Below, in pieces: positions 38,767 through 51,055 of a DNA stretch of 64,000 nucleotides; the first letter of the stretch is position 1, and every line of letters starts with the position of its first letter. The position numbers and the translations under genes were made by a program. The stretch is from Vigna angularis (taxonomy: Eukaryota; Streptophyta; Magnoliopsida; Fabales; Fabaceae): positions 25,526,501 through 25,590,500 of the forward strand of contig NC_068970.1 in NCBI RefSeq assembly GCF_016808095.1, given 5' to 3'. A model generated the notes under the pieces. That model made no database searches. It had not been told where the DNA came from and saw only the letters and a program-made list of their open reading frames with translations.

Positions 38767-39591
38767 TGCTCTCGGTTTTTCGCTTGGCGCCAGGCGGGAC
38801 CCACTTTCAGATTTTGGATTCCGTTGGACCTTTCGCTATTTTTTTAAATAATAGTATTAATAATAATGCATAAATATATTGTATAAAAAAATATTAAAAA
38901 ATTGAAGGAGAAATGAAAGAGGCTGTTGCATTGATGGCTAACATATGACCAAATACTATATGTAATGTAATAAGTGTTATTCTACTATGGTATTTAACAA
39001 ACATATTTATGAGGATTTAAAATTGAATGATAATGTTTTATACCATGATTTTTTACTTAAATTTTAATAACAATATTTTTTATTAGTGTACGAGTTTACG
39101 AGCCTTCAGTATCATGATCTTAATTTTTTTACAATATGAAATGGTACCTGCTATATTTTGAAATTTAGTATTCGTGCATGATAAGGTAAGAAAATTAGAG
39201 GTGATGAGCTAAGCTACGCAGAAATTTTTGTTCCTTTGTAAAGAAAAAGAAAATGATGGAAAGCATGAAAATTGGAAATAACGTAGGCCTTGAAAGGCCA
39301 ATCCAGAAGTAGGGTTTCTTGGCCACAAACTAATTGTTGGGACATGATTGAAAGGTGATAGGGTAATTCAAATGCTTGAAACATATTTTGCCACTTGCCA
39401 TCAATGCATTCAACTATTTCTTTGAGTCAACATCTTTTGGCAACTTATGTTCCATTCCTTTAAGGATATGAATGTAATACTTTCTTGGATTAAAAGAGAA
39501 GCATTTCATCAATAAATTTATAATTATTTTTCATATCTTTCTAATAAGATACAAGTATAACAGAATCACACGGCAAAAAAAAAGTTCCAAA
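38767..39591. other. SHMT upstream region and intergenic DNA
   Basis: The upstream region of SHMT grades into AT-rich sequence. I see no coding frame, tandem repeat or transposon end. A TATA box for SHMT could not be fixed. Confidence 0.5.
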
Positions 39592-39615
39592 CGCTAGAAG
39601 GAGGGCTTGAACCTC

Positions 39616-39648
<33 letters not shown>

Positions 39649-39665
39649 AACTGAGCTATTCCAGC
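39592..39665 (-). tRNA. tRNA-Asn (anticodon GTT)
   Basis: The 74-nt cloverleaf folds on the minus strand. The acceptor stem GCTGGAA pairs with TTCTAGC (one G-T pair), the D stem is GCTC/GAGC, and the anticodon stem TGTGG/CCACA encloses loop CTGTTAA with anticodon GTT. The T stem is GGAGG/CCTCC with loop TTCAAGC, and the discriminator base is G. No intron and no encoded CCA are present, as expected for a nuclear gene. A T run follows on the minus strand within about 30 bases, a possible RNA polymerase III terminator. Confidence 0.95.
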
Positions 39666-39977
39666 TTTTGATTGCTAAACTATTCATTTTTGTTATCATT
39701 CAAGAATTTCGTAGGAGCTTTCAGATTCTTAACCAGGTTTATCTGTATCAACAACATATATTTATTTAAAATTGGACTAGTTAAATTAATTAAGACATTG
39801 TATTTCAACAAGATTGACACGTTGTTAAAATTGAATTAATAACTATAATAATAATATAATAATAATAGTTAAATAATGCTAAATGAATACAATGTCATAA
39901 GATTATAACTTTAAAACTAAAATAAAGAATTATTTTTCAGATACTTAATAATTCTTTTACAGTCATATGGATACTTA

Positions 39978-40590
39978 ATGTAACGTCCCGGCAATTTACA
40001 GGAAATATTGATTGTTCCCACACATCAACACAATTACTCTAGGTTAAGCACATTTAACCATGGAGTTTTATGGGTTAGGTTACCGAAAAGCAAATGCATT
40101 TTGGTGATATGAGTAGTCAAATCAATTCTTTTAAGCTATCCTTCAACTGTATAGTCTCATACCTATACAGTCTCTAGATCCCTCTCATTCCGGTGTATGT
40201 TCGATTCTTTCATGTGCCCCTCCCTCTAGAAGCCTGCCAGGAGCCGCTCTTTGTTTGTGTAAGCTTATGTAATTTAACTAATTCTATAAATCATGTATTT
40301 CACATAAATTTGATATACAATCAAATAATTAATCATGCAATCATCAAATCATACACTTCCAACCAAAATCATACGTCAAAGCATGCAATGACCGACCACT
40401 TTACTCTGATTGTCCGGACTGTATGAATTCTGTGTAACTACGACGTTTTTGCACCCGGGTGGTGTAATAACTAGGATATCCTCAACAGCTGCCACCCGAG
40501 GTTAGTCCGTACCGCCCAAATTCACCTTATGGTCTAGGACCTCTTGCCATTCCCACACATGAGTAAGAAGTGATTTACACTTCTTCTCTA
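39978..40590 (+). mobile_element. LTR-like fragment abutting the truncated copia element
   Basis: The segment begins TGTAACGTCCCGGCAATTTA, a start typical of plant gypsy-type LTRs. It is GC-richer than its surroundings, with words such as CACCCGGGTGGTG and CAGCTGCCACCCGAGG near 40460-40500. It ends where the second copia element's RNase H stops abruptly (about 40590). No partner LTR or primer site is seen, so the identity is tentative. It may be the insertion that removed the copia 3' end. Confidence 0.4.
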
Positions 40591-43304
40591 GTCTCTCCTC
40601 TTCCTAGTAGTATTCCATAGGAGTGAGTGCCCTGCAAGTATCTTAGAATGCGTTTGACAGCATTCAAGTGTGACATTCTAGGGCATTCCATGTATCTACT
40701 CACCACTCCAACACTGTAACTCAAGTCAGGTCTTGTGTTACAGAGGTATCTCAAACTCCCAACAATACTTCTGTAAGCTGTTGGATCTACAGCTTCTTCA
40801 TCTGGCTCCTTCTCAAGTCTCAGTCCCACTTCAGCTGGGGTATTAGCAGCATTACAATCCACCATTTCAAACTTCTTTAGTAGATCTAGAACATATCTGG
40901 ACTGGTGCATCACAATTCCACTCTCAGTCTTAGTAAATTCTATTCCAAGGAAATAGCTGAGCTTTCCCAAGTCACTCATTTCGAATTCACTCAACATTTG
41001 AAGTTTGAATTCTGAAATCAGTTCCTCACAGCTCCGAGTGACTAATAGGTCATCAACATATAGGCATACTATTAGCTTCTCTGGTCTGCCATTGTGTTGG
41101 CAGCACTTCACATACAACCTGTGTTCTGAAACACACTTCTCAAAGCCAATGCTGCTCATGAACTCATCAATTCTCTGGTTCCAAGCTCTTGGAGCCTGTT
41201 TAAGCCCATAAAGAGCCTTTCTCAGCCTGTACACCTTGTCCTGCTGCCCTTTAACCTCAAATCCCAGTGGTTGTACAACATATACTTCCTCTTCCAGCCT
41301 TCCATTTAGGAAAGCTGACTTCACATCCAACTGGTGTAATGACCAGTGAAATTTAGTAGCTAGTGACACCACCAACCTGATTGTCTCTACCCTGGCTACA
41401 GGAGCAAATACTTCTCCATAATCAACTCCAACCTTTTGTAGAAAACCCATAGCAACCAGCCTTGCCTTGTGCCTTACAACCACACCTTGTGGGTTTATTT
41501 TTGACTTATAAACCCACTTTAATGCTATGGGCCTCTTGTTAGAGGGCAGATCAACCAACTCCCAGGTCTGATTCCTCTCTATAGAGTCAATCTCTTCCTG
41601 CATTGCCTTATACCACCTTTCATCTTTCACAGCTTCATCAAATTCAACTGGTTCAGCCTCTGCTATTAAGACAAAGTGAACAAAGTTGCCTTCTGATGTG
41701 AGTGTTGCCTCATAGGATAAGTCATAGTCTCTTAGATGTGCTGGTAGTTGTGTAACTCTTGATGACCTTCTACTATTGTCATCCCTTCTTTCCTTCTCTA
41801 TCTCCTCTCCAGCAGTAGCATCTTCCAGATTAATGGTTGATGGTTCCTGCTCACCTGTTTCCCACTACCATACTCCAGCCTCATCCACCACAACATCTCT
41901 GCTGATGCAAACTGTTCCTACTATAGGATCATACAGTTTGTAACCTCCAGTGGCATTGTAACCTACCAAAATCAGTGGCACTCCCTTGTCATCCAGTTTC
42001 TTTCTTAACTGGTCAGGTACATGCTTATAGCATATAGAGCCAAAAATTTTCAGATGTTTAACATCTGGTTTCACCCCTGTCCATGCTTCCTCAGGTGTCA
42101 ACCCATTCAGTCTCTTTGTTGGAGACAGATTCAAAACATATGTGGCTGTCAACACAGCCTCACCCCACAGGAAATTAGGCAGCCCTTTACTCTTCAGCAT
42201 GCATCTAACCATATTTAATATGGTTCTGTTCTTCCTCTCTGCTGCCCCATTGTGCTGTGGTGTATAAGGAGGGGTAACTTCATGCACTATCCCTTCATTT
42301 TCACACAACTCTTTAAACTCAGTGGAGGTATATTCTCCTCCTCCATCTGTCCGCAACACCTTAATCTTCTTCTCACACTGCCTCTCAACTAGACATTTAA
42401 ATTTTTCAAATGTCTGCAGCACCTCCCCCTTTCTCCTGATCAGGTAGACCCAACATCTCCTGGTCCAGTCATCAATAAACAGTAGAAAATACCTGCTGCC
42501 TCCAGGTGTTTCTACTTGTATAGGGCCACACACATCTGAGTACACCACCCCTAATTTCTCTGTTGACTTCTGGGGTAAGATCTTCTGAAAACTGCCCCTG
42601 GTCTGCTTGCATTGGACACACTCCTTGCACACTGTTTCTGGAATTTCCACCTTAGGTAAGCCACTCACCATATTTTTCTGGCTTAACAGTGATAAATCCA
42701 TAAAATTTAGGTGTCCAAATCTGAGATGCCACAACCATTCCTCTTTATTTTTTGTTGCAGTAAAACATTGATGTTTTACTGCACTCATTACCACCCGAAA
42801 GGTCCTATTTTGTGACAGTTGAGCCTGCACAATCATCTTCTTATGCTGATTGAAAATGCTGAGACAATTGTTCTCCATTTTCATCACATGTCCCTTCTGT
42901 AATTGTTGTCCCAAACTCAGCAGATTCGTTTTCAGTCCTGGTACATACAGTACCTCCTCAACTATCACCTCTTTGCCCTCTGCATCTCTCAGAACAACTC
43001 TCCCAGACCCTTCTGCAGTCAGACTTCTGTCATCTGCAAACCGGATCTTCCCTTGTACAACTCCCTGCATCCTCACAAACTAGTCCTTCCTCCCTGTCAT
43101 ATGGGTGGAACAGCCAGAATCCAAGTACCATGTTGTGTTCTCTGGCTGTTCCTCTCCAATGTTGGCCATTAGCATCACAGCCTCTGAATCTGACTCATCC
43201 TCCTGGGCCAGATTAGCCCTCTTTTTGGGTTTGTTTTTAGCACCTTCCCCTTTCCAGCATTCTTTTGCATAATGCCCAAGTTTTTGACAATTATAGCATT
43301 TCAC
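40575..43304 (-). pseudogene. Ty1/copia pol (zinc knuckle, protease, integrase, RT), truncated in RNase H
   Basis: On the minus strand one frame carries a CCHC knuckle (C-Y-N-C-Q-K-L-G-H-Y-A-K-E-C, about 43303-43262) and protease Y-L-D-S-G-C (about 43120). It then carries an integrase with H-L-R-F-G-H, C-x2-C and the DDE core (43076-41865) and an RT with Y-V-D-D near 41052. TAG stops interrupt it at 43080-43082 and 41865-41867. RT ends in L-Q-G-T-H-S-Y-G-I-L-L, after which homology stops: RNase H, 3' end and 3' LTR are missing. It is a dead copy in a different family from the one at 6.4-10 kb. Confidence 0.9.
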
Positions 43305-43321
43305 TTTTTTTTGTCAAACTT

Positions 43322-44146
43322 CTAATCTCCACCAGCTTTCTGGTTTTTCACTGTCACAAACTCACTGGAATCTTCCCCTTGCTGTTCTTGTGAGTCTTTA
43401 CCTTTCTTGCTGCCCTTACTCCATTTCTTGAACCCTTTTTTCCCTTTCAACTGAGATCTGGCCTGTAGGGCCTGTTCTTGGCACTGCTTGCGCTCATTGA
43501 TGCGATACTCATGAGATTCTAATGAGTGCAGCAGCTCCTCAATCTCCATAGACTCCAGATTACGGGCTTCTTCAATAGCCACTACCACATGATCAAATCT
43601 GGGGGTTAGAGTTCTTAGGATTTTGTCAACAATGTACTCATCTGAAATTGCATCCTTGCATGCTCTCATTTTATTCACCAATTCTTGCACTTTATCAAAG
43701 TATTCTGCCACAGTTTCACCCTCATTCATGATCAAAATCTCAAACTGCCTCCTCAGTGCCTGTAATTTCACTTTCTTGTTTTTGTCTCCATCACCATACA
43801 TCTTCACTAGAATGTCCCACACTTCCTTAGCAGTAGTAGCCTTAGAGATCTTGTTAAAGATCTTTGGGCTGACACATTGATACAGCAAAAACCTGGCCTT
43901 GCTGTCCAATTTCACCTGTAGTTTGTAACTTCTTTTCTCCTCTTCAATAGCTCTTGCACCCAATTCAGGTAGCCCATCTTCTATCACTTCTGACACATCT
44001 TGGAAACCAAAGATGGCTTGCATCTTGATGCGCCAGTCATCAAATAATTTCCCATCAAATACAGGCAACGGCCCCTGTATTCCTCCAATACCTGCCATCA
44101 CTTTCTTGCTAGCTTCTTGCAGTTTCTTTGATTTACCCACACCCAA
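43322..44146 (-). pseudogene. Copia gag, shifted out of frame from pol
   Basis: This frame is open for 274 codons from the ATG at 44146. It has the copia gag core (D-D-W-R-I-K-M, E-V-W-D-I-L, and a block ending E-S-H-E-Y-R-I-N-E-R). It ends at a TAG at 43322. The zinc knuckle that should follow lies in another frame, beyond a run of eight T (plus strand, about 43305-43312). An indel in that run plus the stop therefore separate gag from pol. Confidence 0.85.
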
Positions 44147-44235
44147 AGAAACCTTCTTTCTCCACTTCTAGATATACACAATTCCAGTCACCAATCACAC
44201 ACCCACTGTACACACCAGGAACCACAAGCACCTAT

Positions 44236-44247
44236 GCTTTGATACCA
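44236..44247 (-). other. Primer-binding site, initiator tRNA-Met
   Basis: The minus strand reads TGGTATCAAAGC, directly joined to the LTR end at 44248. It is one base different from the site of the gypsy element at 5629-5640. Confidence 0.85.
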
Positions 44248-44577
44248 TATTAGTGAGAAGGGCAGAAATGAGAGGGGTAAAAGAGAGAAAACACTCGTTC
44301 AGATCAGGATTAAGTGACTAATCCTACGTAGCAAGAGAGAGAAAGCAAAGTTCAGAGTTTTTCTAGAGAGAGAGGGAGCCGAGAGAATGAAGCTCTACTA
44401 GGGTTTGCTCTCTGCAAACACAACTCAGAGATGAAGAAGATGATGATCAGAGTAGAGAGAAAAACAGAGAATGCACACACAAGGTACTGAGTAAGTAATT
44501 TGTATATTCTGATTTTTTCTGTTTTTATAGTAGTTGAGATACACTGAATCTGTTTTCTGTTTTTGTTTATTCTAACA
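44248..44577 (-). mobile_element. 5' LTR of the second copia element
   Basis: This 330-bp LTR starts TGTTAG on the minus strand and ends CTAATA, an inverted pair with one change (CTAACA expected). It abuts the primer-binding site. A stretch rich in CTCTCT and a TATAAAAAC word suggest promoter and leader sequence. The matching 3' LTR is lost with the truncated 3' end. Confidence 0.75.
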
Positions 44578-45500
44578 AAAATAACACATAAAAAATCAAG
44601 TATAGAATCTAAATTTCATCAAATGTGGTAAGTATAACTTCAGACCCAGTTGTCTTATCTCATCTATAGTTATAATTTTCACAAATTACATATTATATAT
44701 CAATATTATTCTTATTAGATTTTGGTCAGATTGATCCAAGGTGGACTAGACTTTGTATTGACAAGTATTTAAGTTTCAAATCAACCAAGAGGAAGAAGTA
44801 CACTTGCAAAGACTCTAACACTCAAATTAATAAAAGATATTTTTGTGATAATTTGAGTATAGAATGAATATTAAGTTAATGTACTAAATAATAACATATA
44901 TTTATAGGTCTCTTTAGGCTTATCATATAAGACACTGTACTTATTTTTTAGAATGTCTTGATACTATAGTAAACATATTCAAGAATACTTTCATAAAACA
45001 TCATGAATATGTGAAAGACTATAAAAAGGAAGATTTTATTACTTTTGTGGAATATTGATTATTGGGAAAGATAAGACAAAAATAATTGCTATCAATAAGG
45101 TTTTGAATGAGTATTTTCATGTGAAGAATCTAGATGTAGTGAAATAAATGGTAGGATTGAAGATTGCAAAAAATCATTCAAGAATAATGTTAGATATCTC
45201 AAAAAAATTAGAAGTTTACTTCAATACAAGACCAACAATTCTTTTTATGTAGAAGTTGTGTAGTAGAGAAACAACCAAATGGTCCTTGTGTTATGAAAAT
45301 AGAAAGTTCATACTCATTAGATATCCATATGCATATATGACAAAAGATGTTGATTTCAAAAAATCTATATCAAGTTATTTTACTAGTAAGAAGAGCTTCT
45401 TGATAGTCTAAACCAAACAATGTATTACCTTAAAGACTATATATTATCATTTATGCTCAAGAATTATGATTATAAATTAAATAATTCTTGAGCATAAATG

Positions 45501-45570
<70 letters not shown>

Positions 45571-46478
45571 AAATTGGTTTGATGTGATGACTAAGACTAT
45601 ATATGTAACACTCTAAGTTTTTACTTACTAAAATCTATAATTAATACAAATTACATTATTAAAATAAAACTGTATTCTTATTTTGAAAATCTCAATAAAT
45701 AAAAGCATTGTTTTATAACCATAAACTTTATTAAAAATAAAAAACTTAAGAATAAAAGTTTGTCCTAATATAAAACTCTCTCCACTAAAACCCAACATGT
45801 CTTCTAATTTTTATACATCTCCATTTGTATTTGTTTTATCATTTGATCTTGTTTAAGATCATCAAGTGTGAGCTAACACGAAAAAGTTATCATAATAAAA
45901 AAAAACTTAAATCATAATATAACCACTCACCCAAAATTTTACATAGTCATAATATATCACAACGTCATACAATTATACTGATTATTTTACCCAACCACAC
46001 AAAACATGTCCTCACTACAAATAATACAAACCCTAATAATCTAAGTGTCAAGAGCCAATGTGTAACTCTCACGTAATTTACCAATAATCGCTTCACTTTC
46101 CATTACTTTCCTAGCGAGTCCCGACAAAGTATATATATGTGTCACTTCTCATTCTTCTTGAGAACTCTAACGAAGTATACAACTTTTCATTACTCTTTTC
46201 GAGAGCCTTGATGAAGTATACAATTGTCACTTTTCATTACTTTCATAGGAAGTCTTAACGAAGTACACACCTCCTATGCAACTACATGAAGTTATCATTC
46301 ACCATTTTTTGTCGAGTCACCATACTCAAGCATACATTTACGTAATTATCAAGCAAAGAAATGATATAAATGAAACATTTCTTAAGATAGTTAGGACATA
46401 CTAATTAAATTTTGAACTATGATTATAAAATAGCATGCTCCGTTCATGCTTAAAACCTATTAGGATATATTATCATTA
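44578..46478. other. AT-rich DNA with weak copia-like remnants
   Basis: Between about 45110 and 45410 the plus strand can be read as a much-decayed copia pol piece (for example G-L-K-I-A-K-N, resembling the L-G-I-E-I-A block after RT), with many stops. A pure TA microsatellite lies at about 45508-45567, flanked by an inverted ATAATTCTTGAGCATAAATG pair (about 45457 and 45481). The rest is AT-rich, with a patch of GAAGTATACAACTTTTCATT-like repeats at about 46110-46280. Confidence 0.4.
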
Positions 46479-47558
46479 CATTCAATGAGCTCTAAATAAG
46501 AAGAAATTAAAGAAACAAAATATCCATATAGATAATAAATTGGTGTGACGTGATGAGTAACAATATATCAACCAAAAAGATTAAAGTCTATGACTAAAAT
46601 TTTGACATGGTAATGTTTTCTAAGAAAAAAAGAAGAGATTTATTAGACTTCCTTCCTTAACTAATGATATATTATGAAAAATATATCACTTTATGATATA
46701 AAATATGTGACTTTTGATTCTTGAAAAACATTTTTATCAATAAAATATGTTCCATCAAAAGTCAAACGTGACATCTTTGTATTAAGTTTTAAGAGTCACA
46801 TCTCTTCATACATCATGAATGATATTTTCATATCCTGGAAATAGAGAGGATTCCATTCCAATAAAAAATTATTCTCTTTCTGAGAGAAAAAGGAAGTTAT
46901 ATTCCACCAAATTCAGTGAGAATTGAGAGGTAATTGATATGAAAGTGGTGAGATTTTTGGAAAAATACTCTTGGCAATGATATTATTTTTATAATAAAGA
47001 TGTTTTTATTGAAATACACATTCAATGAGCTCTAAATAAGAAGAAATTAAAGAAACAAAATATACATATAGATAATAAATTGGTGTGACGTGATGAGTAA
47101 CAATATATCAACCAAAAAGATTAAAGTCTATGACTAAAATTTTGACATGGTAATGTTTTCTAAGAAAAAAAGAAGAGATTTATTAGACTTCCTTCCTTAA
47201 CTAATGATATATTATGAAAAATATATCACTTTATGATATAAAATATGTGACTTTTGATTCTTGAAAAACATTTTTATCAATAAAATATGTTCCATCAAAA
47301 GTCAAACGTGACATCTTTGTATTAAGTTTTAAGAGTCACATCTCTTCATACATCATGAATGATATTTTCATATCCTGGAAATAGAGAGGATTCCATTCCA
47401 ATAAAAAATTATTCTCTTTCTGAGAGAAAAAGGAAGTTATATTCCCCCAGATTCAGTGAGAATTGAGAGGTAATTGATATGAAAGTGGTGAGATTTTTGG
47501 AAAAATACTCTTGGCAATGATATTATTTTTATAATAAAGATGTTTTTATTGAAATACA
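46479..47558. repeat. 540-bp direct tandem duplication
   Basis: Positions 46479-47018 and 47019-47558 are nearly identical. I see about three substitutions (for example ATATCC versus ATATAC early in the unit, and TCCACCAAATTC versus TCCCCCAGATTC). No coding frame is present. The near identity implies a recent event, or assembly error. Confidence 0.95.
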
Positions 47559-47682
47559 CTTCATAAAGTTTTCCTTGCTCCCGTTAAAAAAGTTTTCACC
47601 TTTAAAATTATTAGTATAATTTTCCATATTATTATGTTAATTTCCAACTATTACTCTATTAAATGAGTTTTTCTTTGCATGC

Positions 47683-47818
47683 CCATTCCAACTTTGGATA
47701 TGTAGAAAATTAATTATTTGAGTTAGCAATTAAGCTTACCTAGGTAGTCTCCATTCCAACTTTGGATATATAGAAAATTAATTATTTGAGTCAGCAATTA
47801 AGCTTACCTAGGTAGTCT
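47683..47818. repeat. 68-bp tandem duplication
   Basis: Two adjacent 68-bp copies (47683-47750 and 47751-47818) start CCATTCCAACTTTGGATAT and end TTACCTAGGTAGTCT. Two substitutions are visible. Confidence 0.95.
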
Positions 47819-48189
47819 GTTAATCAAGGAATTTAACAGAACAATAATAATTCAAAAATTCTCTAGATATTTCTTGCTTCCATTTTCTTGAATATCAAGA
47901 ATAATTTCTATCTTTGATACACATTTTTAATATTATTTTAACTCTTAAATATATTTTTCTGATGTCTGACATTTGTTCTTACTGTTCTCCGAGTTAAGAA
48001 AGCTAATTTTATTATCTTTTATTCATATAATAATAAATTACTAAAGATTTAATCTACTTTAATATTTTTATTAGGGTGATGATAGTTGAACACATCAAAT
48101 TTTTACACCTACTCAACATTAGTAAAACTATACTTTCATTTTAAAATATAAAATAATTTAAGAAGAATTAAGTAAAAATTATTTCTAAT

Positions 48190-48610
48190 TGCTGTGGGAT
48201 AGAGATAGGAAAGGTGAGAAGTGTTTATGTTACTATGAGCTTATGAACAACCGATCGGGTAAGGTGACAAACTAGATGGACAGGACCAAGCGGTTAATGC
48301 ATAAGAAAGCATCTCACGGCCGCTCGGTCCCGACAGCAGTTGAGTAGAATTAATGTGCAATTAATATTACAACGGCTACTGATGAGTGATTAATGTTTGC
48401 ATTAATGACCATTAAGAAGTAAATTAATTGTTAGATTCTAGACTCTATAGATAAGAGTTTAATTTCGAGGTAAATACACTTTTTTTACTCATTATTGAAT
48501 TACAAAAGATCTACAGAGAAAGATTCTGACTTGAGTGTATTATGTAGGTCACCCCCATACATCGATCGATTACTAGAACACGTAGCGGAGAGACATTTGG
48601 CACACCGGAA
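48190..48610 (+). mobile_element. LTR-like fragment
   Basis: The stretch is GC-richer than its flanks and has LTR-like features: a start near TGTGGGATAG, a TATA-like CTCTATAGATAAGAG word at about 48446, and a sequence near 48595 of the form ACA-TT-TGGCACACCGG that resembles an LTR end followed by a primer site. No partner or coding region is seen. Confidence 0.35.
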
Positions 48611-49187
48611 CAACACTTAGGCGACATCCTCGTCTCATTTCAATAAAAACAGTTTCCTTTATGTTATATTATGTCAGATTGAATTTGTTTTTACGAAATT
48701 TTATTATTATTTTATGAAAAACAATTCATGTACATAAAGAAAGTTTATCGCTTAATAGAGAAAACAAAAATATATATTTAAGCTAATGGAAAAAACAAGA
48801 TATATATTTATCATTGACACGATATAAAACTGACTACAATTCAACACGAAAGAGAAGTTTCACTTAAGTAACTAAAGGTGATATACATTCGCATTTATTT
48901 TTAACATATATTATAAAGATAAAATAATAATTATAAAAATTATTTTTTGTATTTTAAGAAAAAAAATATTAAATAACTATAAAAAAATTTGTGTGTGTTC
49001 TGTGTGTGTGGGCATGAAATTTTAGGAAAGAGGAAAAGCAATGATTATTAATTTTAATGTCCAATATTGAAGGAAACACAGAGTAGGGCATAGTCCATAA
49101 AACAATAAGACTGAACAAATGTAGAAATGAGTTGAGGACCCTGACGTACGCAACTATTATTATCTTCCTTGGAGGAACTAGGTCTCC

Positions 49188-50015
49188 CTAGATACGTGAA
49201 GCGAAAGTCCAAGACAGAATGTCATGGGTCTCAACGCTGTCACCGGTGGCACCGGAGAACCCAATTCTCACCCATTCCGACAGAACTACCCTCAGATCAA
49301 TTCTTTTCGACAGCGCAACAACAGTGGGGGGTTGAGTACCGTAACCAACGGCCACACTCAACTCTTTCGTCTCCGAATCGTATCTAATGCTAGCTTTTCC
49401 AATCGAACCTTCCGGAACCGAATTAATAGGCCAATCTATCGTCTCAACGGACTCAAGAGTGTTGATGTCCACACCAATATGCGGAGCAATGGCAACAGGC
49501 TCGGGATCCCATTCATTTCCGAAGCTGTCGAACTCAATGGCCACAATCTGATTCTTGTCGGCGTCGAAAGCAGTTTCGGGAGTGAAGAGTCCGAGGTATC
49601 CCCCAGATGAATTTCTGGGAATGCTCGGGTCAGCATCGAATGGTAAGATGAAGAAGGAGAGGCCATCAGCGTGGATTTGTGACCCAGCGGAATCAACGAC
49701 GAAGGAGAACACAGTTTCGAAGTCTGCAAGTTTCCCTGTGGTTTTGTCCCAGAGACGGACGGGTGGAATGTAGACAGCACGACCAACACTGTGTTCGCGA
49801 ATTATCGGATTGCCGTATGATCCACCGTCTCTTCTAGTCAATTGTATTGCACCGTCTACCACACGGGCATCGCCGAGGAAACCAATGTCAAACTGTATTC
49901 CAGGCTCGAATTTCGAGAAGCTGAATGAAAGTGAATCGGACTTCACGTTGTTTACAAGAAACACAAAACAGAAGGAAATCATGAGAAAGGGAAATGGAAT
50001 TCGTGTTTTAGCCAT
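49188..50015 (-). CDS. Legume lectin, intact, single exon, 275 aa
   Basis: This is an L-type legume lectin, a secreted or vacuolar sugar-binding protein of jelly-roll fold. Residues 1-26 (from MAKTRIPF) are a signal peptide with a hydrophobic core; the mature chain probably starts at D27. An in-frame ATG 17 codons upstream (50066) exists, but the MAKT start gives the proper signal peptide and sits behind the TATA box at the usual distance. Key sites are present: sugar ligand D117 in H-A-D-G, G-G-Y-L-G (138-142), and the metal cluster E161, D163, N167, D170 and H179 (E-F-D-S-F-G-N-E-W-D-P...P-H-I-G-V-D). N135-S-S is a glycosylation sequon. The length equals the family's usual size and there are no introns, as is typical. 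Sugar specificity cannot be read with certainty. Confidence 0.97.
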   Translation of the reverse strand: MAKTRIPFPFLMISFCFVFLVNNVKSDSLSFSFSKFEPGIQFDIGFLGDARVVDGAIQLTRRDGGSYGNPIIREHSVGRAVYIPPVRLWDKTTGKLADFETVFSFVVDSAGSQIHADGLSFFILPFDADPSIPRNSSGGYLGLFTPETAFDADKNQIVAIEFDSFGNEWDPEPVAIAPHIGVDINTLESVETIDWPINSVPEGSIGKASIRYDSETKELSVAVGYGTQPPTVVALSKRIDLRVVLSEWVRIGFSGATGDSVETHDILSWTFASRI

Positions 50016-50087
50016 GGTTGACACCCCAGAGATTACTTTGAAAAACTTAATTGATTGATGGTGCATGGCAAAACCCAGAAATTCGAG

Positions 50088-50096
50088 TTATATATA
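50088..50096 (-). promoter_or_regulatory. TATA box of the lectin gene
   Basis: The minus strand reads TATATATAA, 73-81 bases upstream of the ATG at 50015. Transcription should start about 30 bases downstream, near 50060, giving a short 5' leader. Confidence 0.7.
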
Positions 50097-50344
50097 GGCT
50101 CGCTGAGCTCTGCTAAATCGGCAAAATCAATAAGTATCTTTCGTATATTCTCGTCTGTATCGAAATATAGATTTCTGTCAATGTATATAACTTTGTTAAG
50201 TAGTTTTTGTCTGAAATATATCTTTCTTGGACTGCAACTTGAATATCCACTTCTCCTTGAAAGTTCAAAGAAAGGATTGTGTTGGTGAACCATTAAAAGT
50301 GGGAATGGCAACGTCTTTACAGCTAAGTGAAAGGCATTCATCAA

Positions 50345-51055
50345 CTACAAAAACTCTATAACTTATTATATTTAACGAGGATGTGTTTTGACAAGTTCTT
50401 TATATGTTTTTTAACAAATTAAAAAGAGTAAAAAGAACATCTCCAAATTTTATGCACAGATTAAAATAAAATTTTAAAATATTTTTTATAAATTATTTTT
50501 ATTTTATAAAGAAATGATTATTAAAAATTCCTCCTAATACTAGATACGAAAGAATGTATTCATATAATTACAGTAACATTTCTTTATATTTTTTTTGAAA
50601 AATAAAAAAAATAATAAAAAGAATTTCTCAAAATTGTATGCATAGATTAGAAATCAAAATTTACAAATAATCGTTATTAATTAATTCATGTATAAATTAA
50701 TTTTATTTTATAAGTAATTATTGAATTTTTTATTGTAATATAGACTAGATAGAAAGAATATTCATTTAAATGTTACTAAAATAACATTATTCTGCCGCTC
50801 ATGGCAGCAATGGGGGTGACTGATACTTCCAATGTTCGAGTGCGAGACAAGAGGTGAATGTCTCAAGTAATTATAGGATTCAAAGTTAACTCTATAAAGG
50901 TGAAAACATATATTTCAAATTCAAATCACCATTATTTAGATTTTTATTATTTTAAGTCCATTTTAATGAATTAATTTTGAATTTACATTATATATTTTTT
51001 AAATGCATGATTTTGGATTTTAAATGAATTTAATTAATTAGATTTGGATTTGATA
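50345..51055. repeat. AT-rich DNA with a diverged tandem duplication of about 185 bp
   Basis: Segments at about 50399-50580 and 50581-50770 resemble each other throughout: AAAAGA(A/G) runs, TATGCA(C/T)AGATTA, GAAAGAATGTATTCAT versus GAAAGAATATTCATT, and ACATT ends. No gene is seen in the remainder. Confidence 0.5.

Noticed and set aside
49169..50058. Several plus-strand open frames across the lectin gene
   Set aside because: They are shadows of the intact lectin on the opposite strand.
50015..50066. Upstream in-frame ATG adding 17 residues to the lectin
   Set aside because: The downstream ATG yields a standard signal peptide, while the extension has none. The upstream ATG also lies too close to the predicted transcription start.
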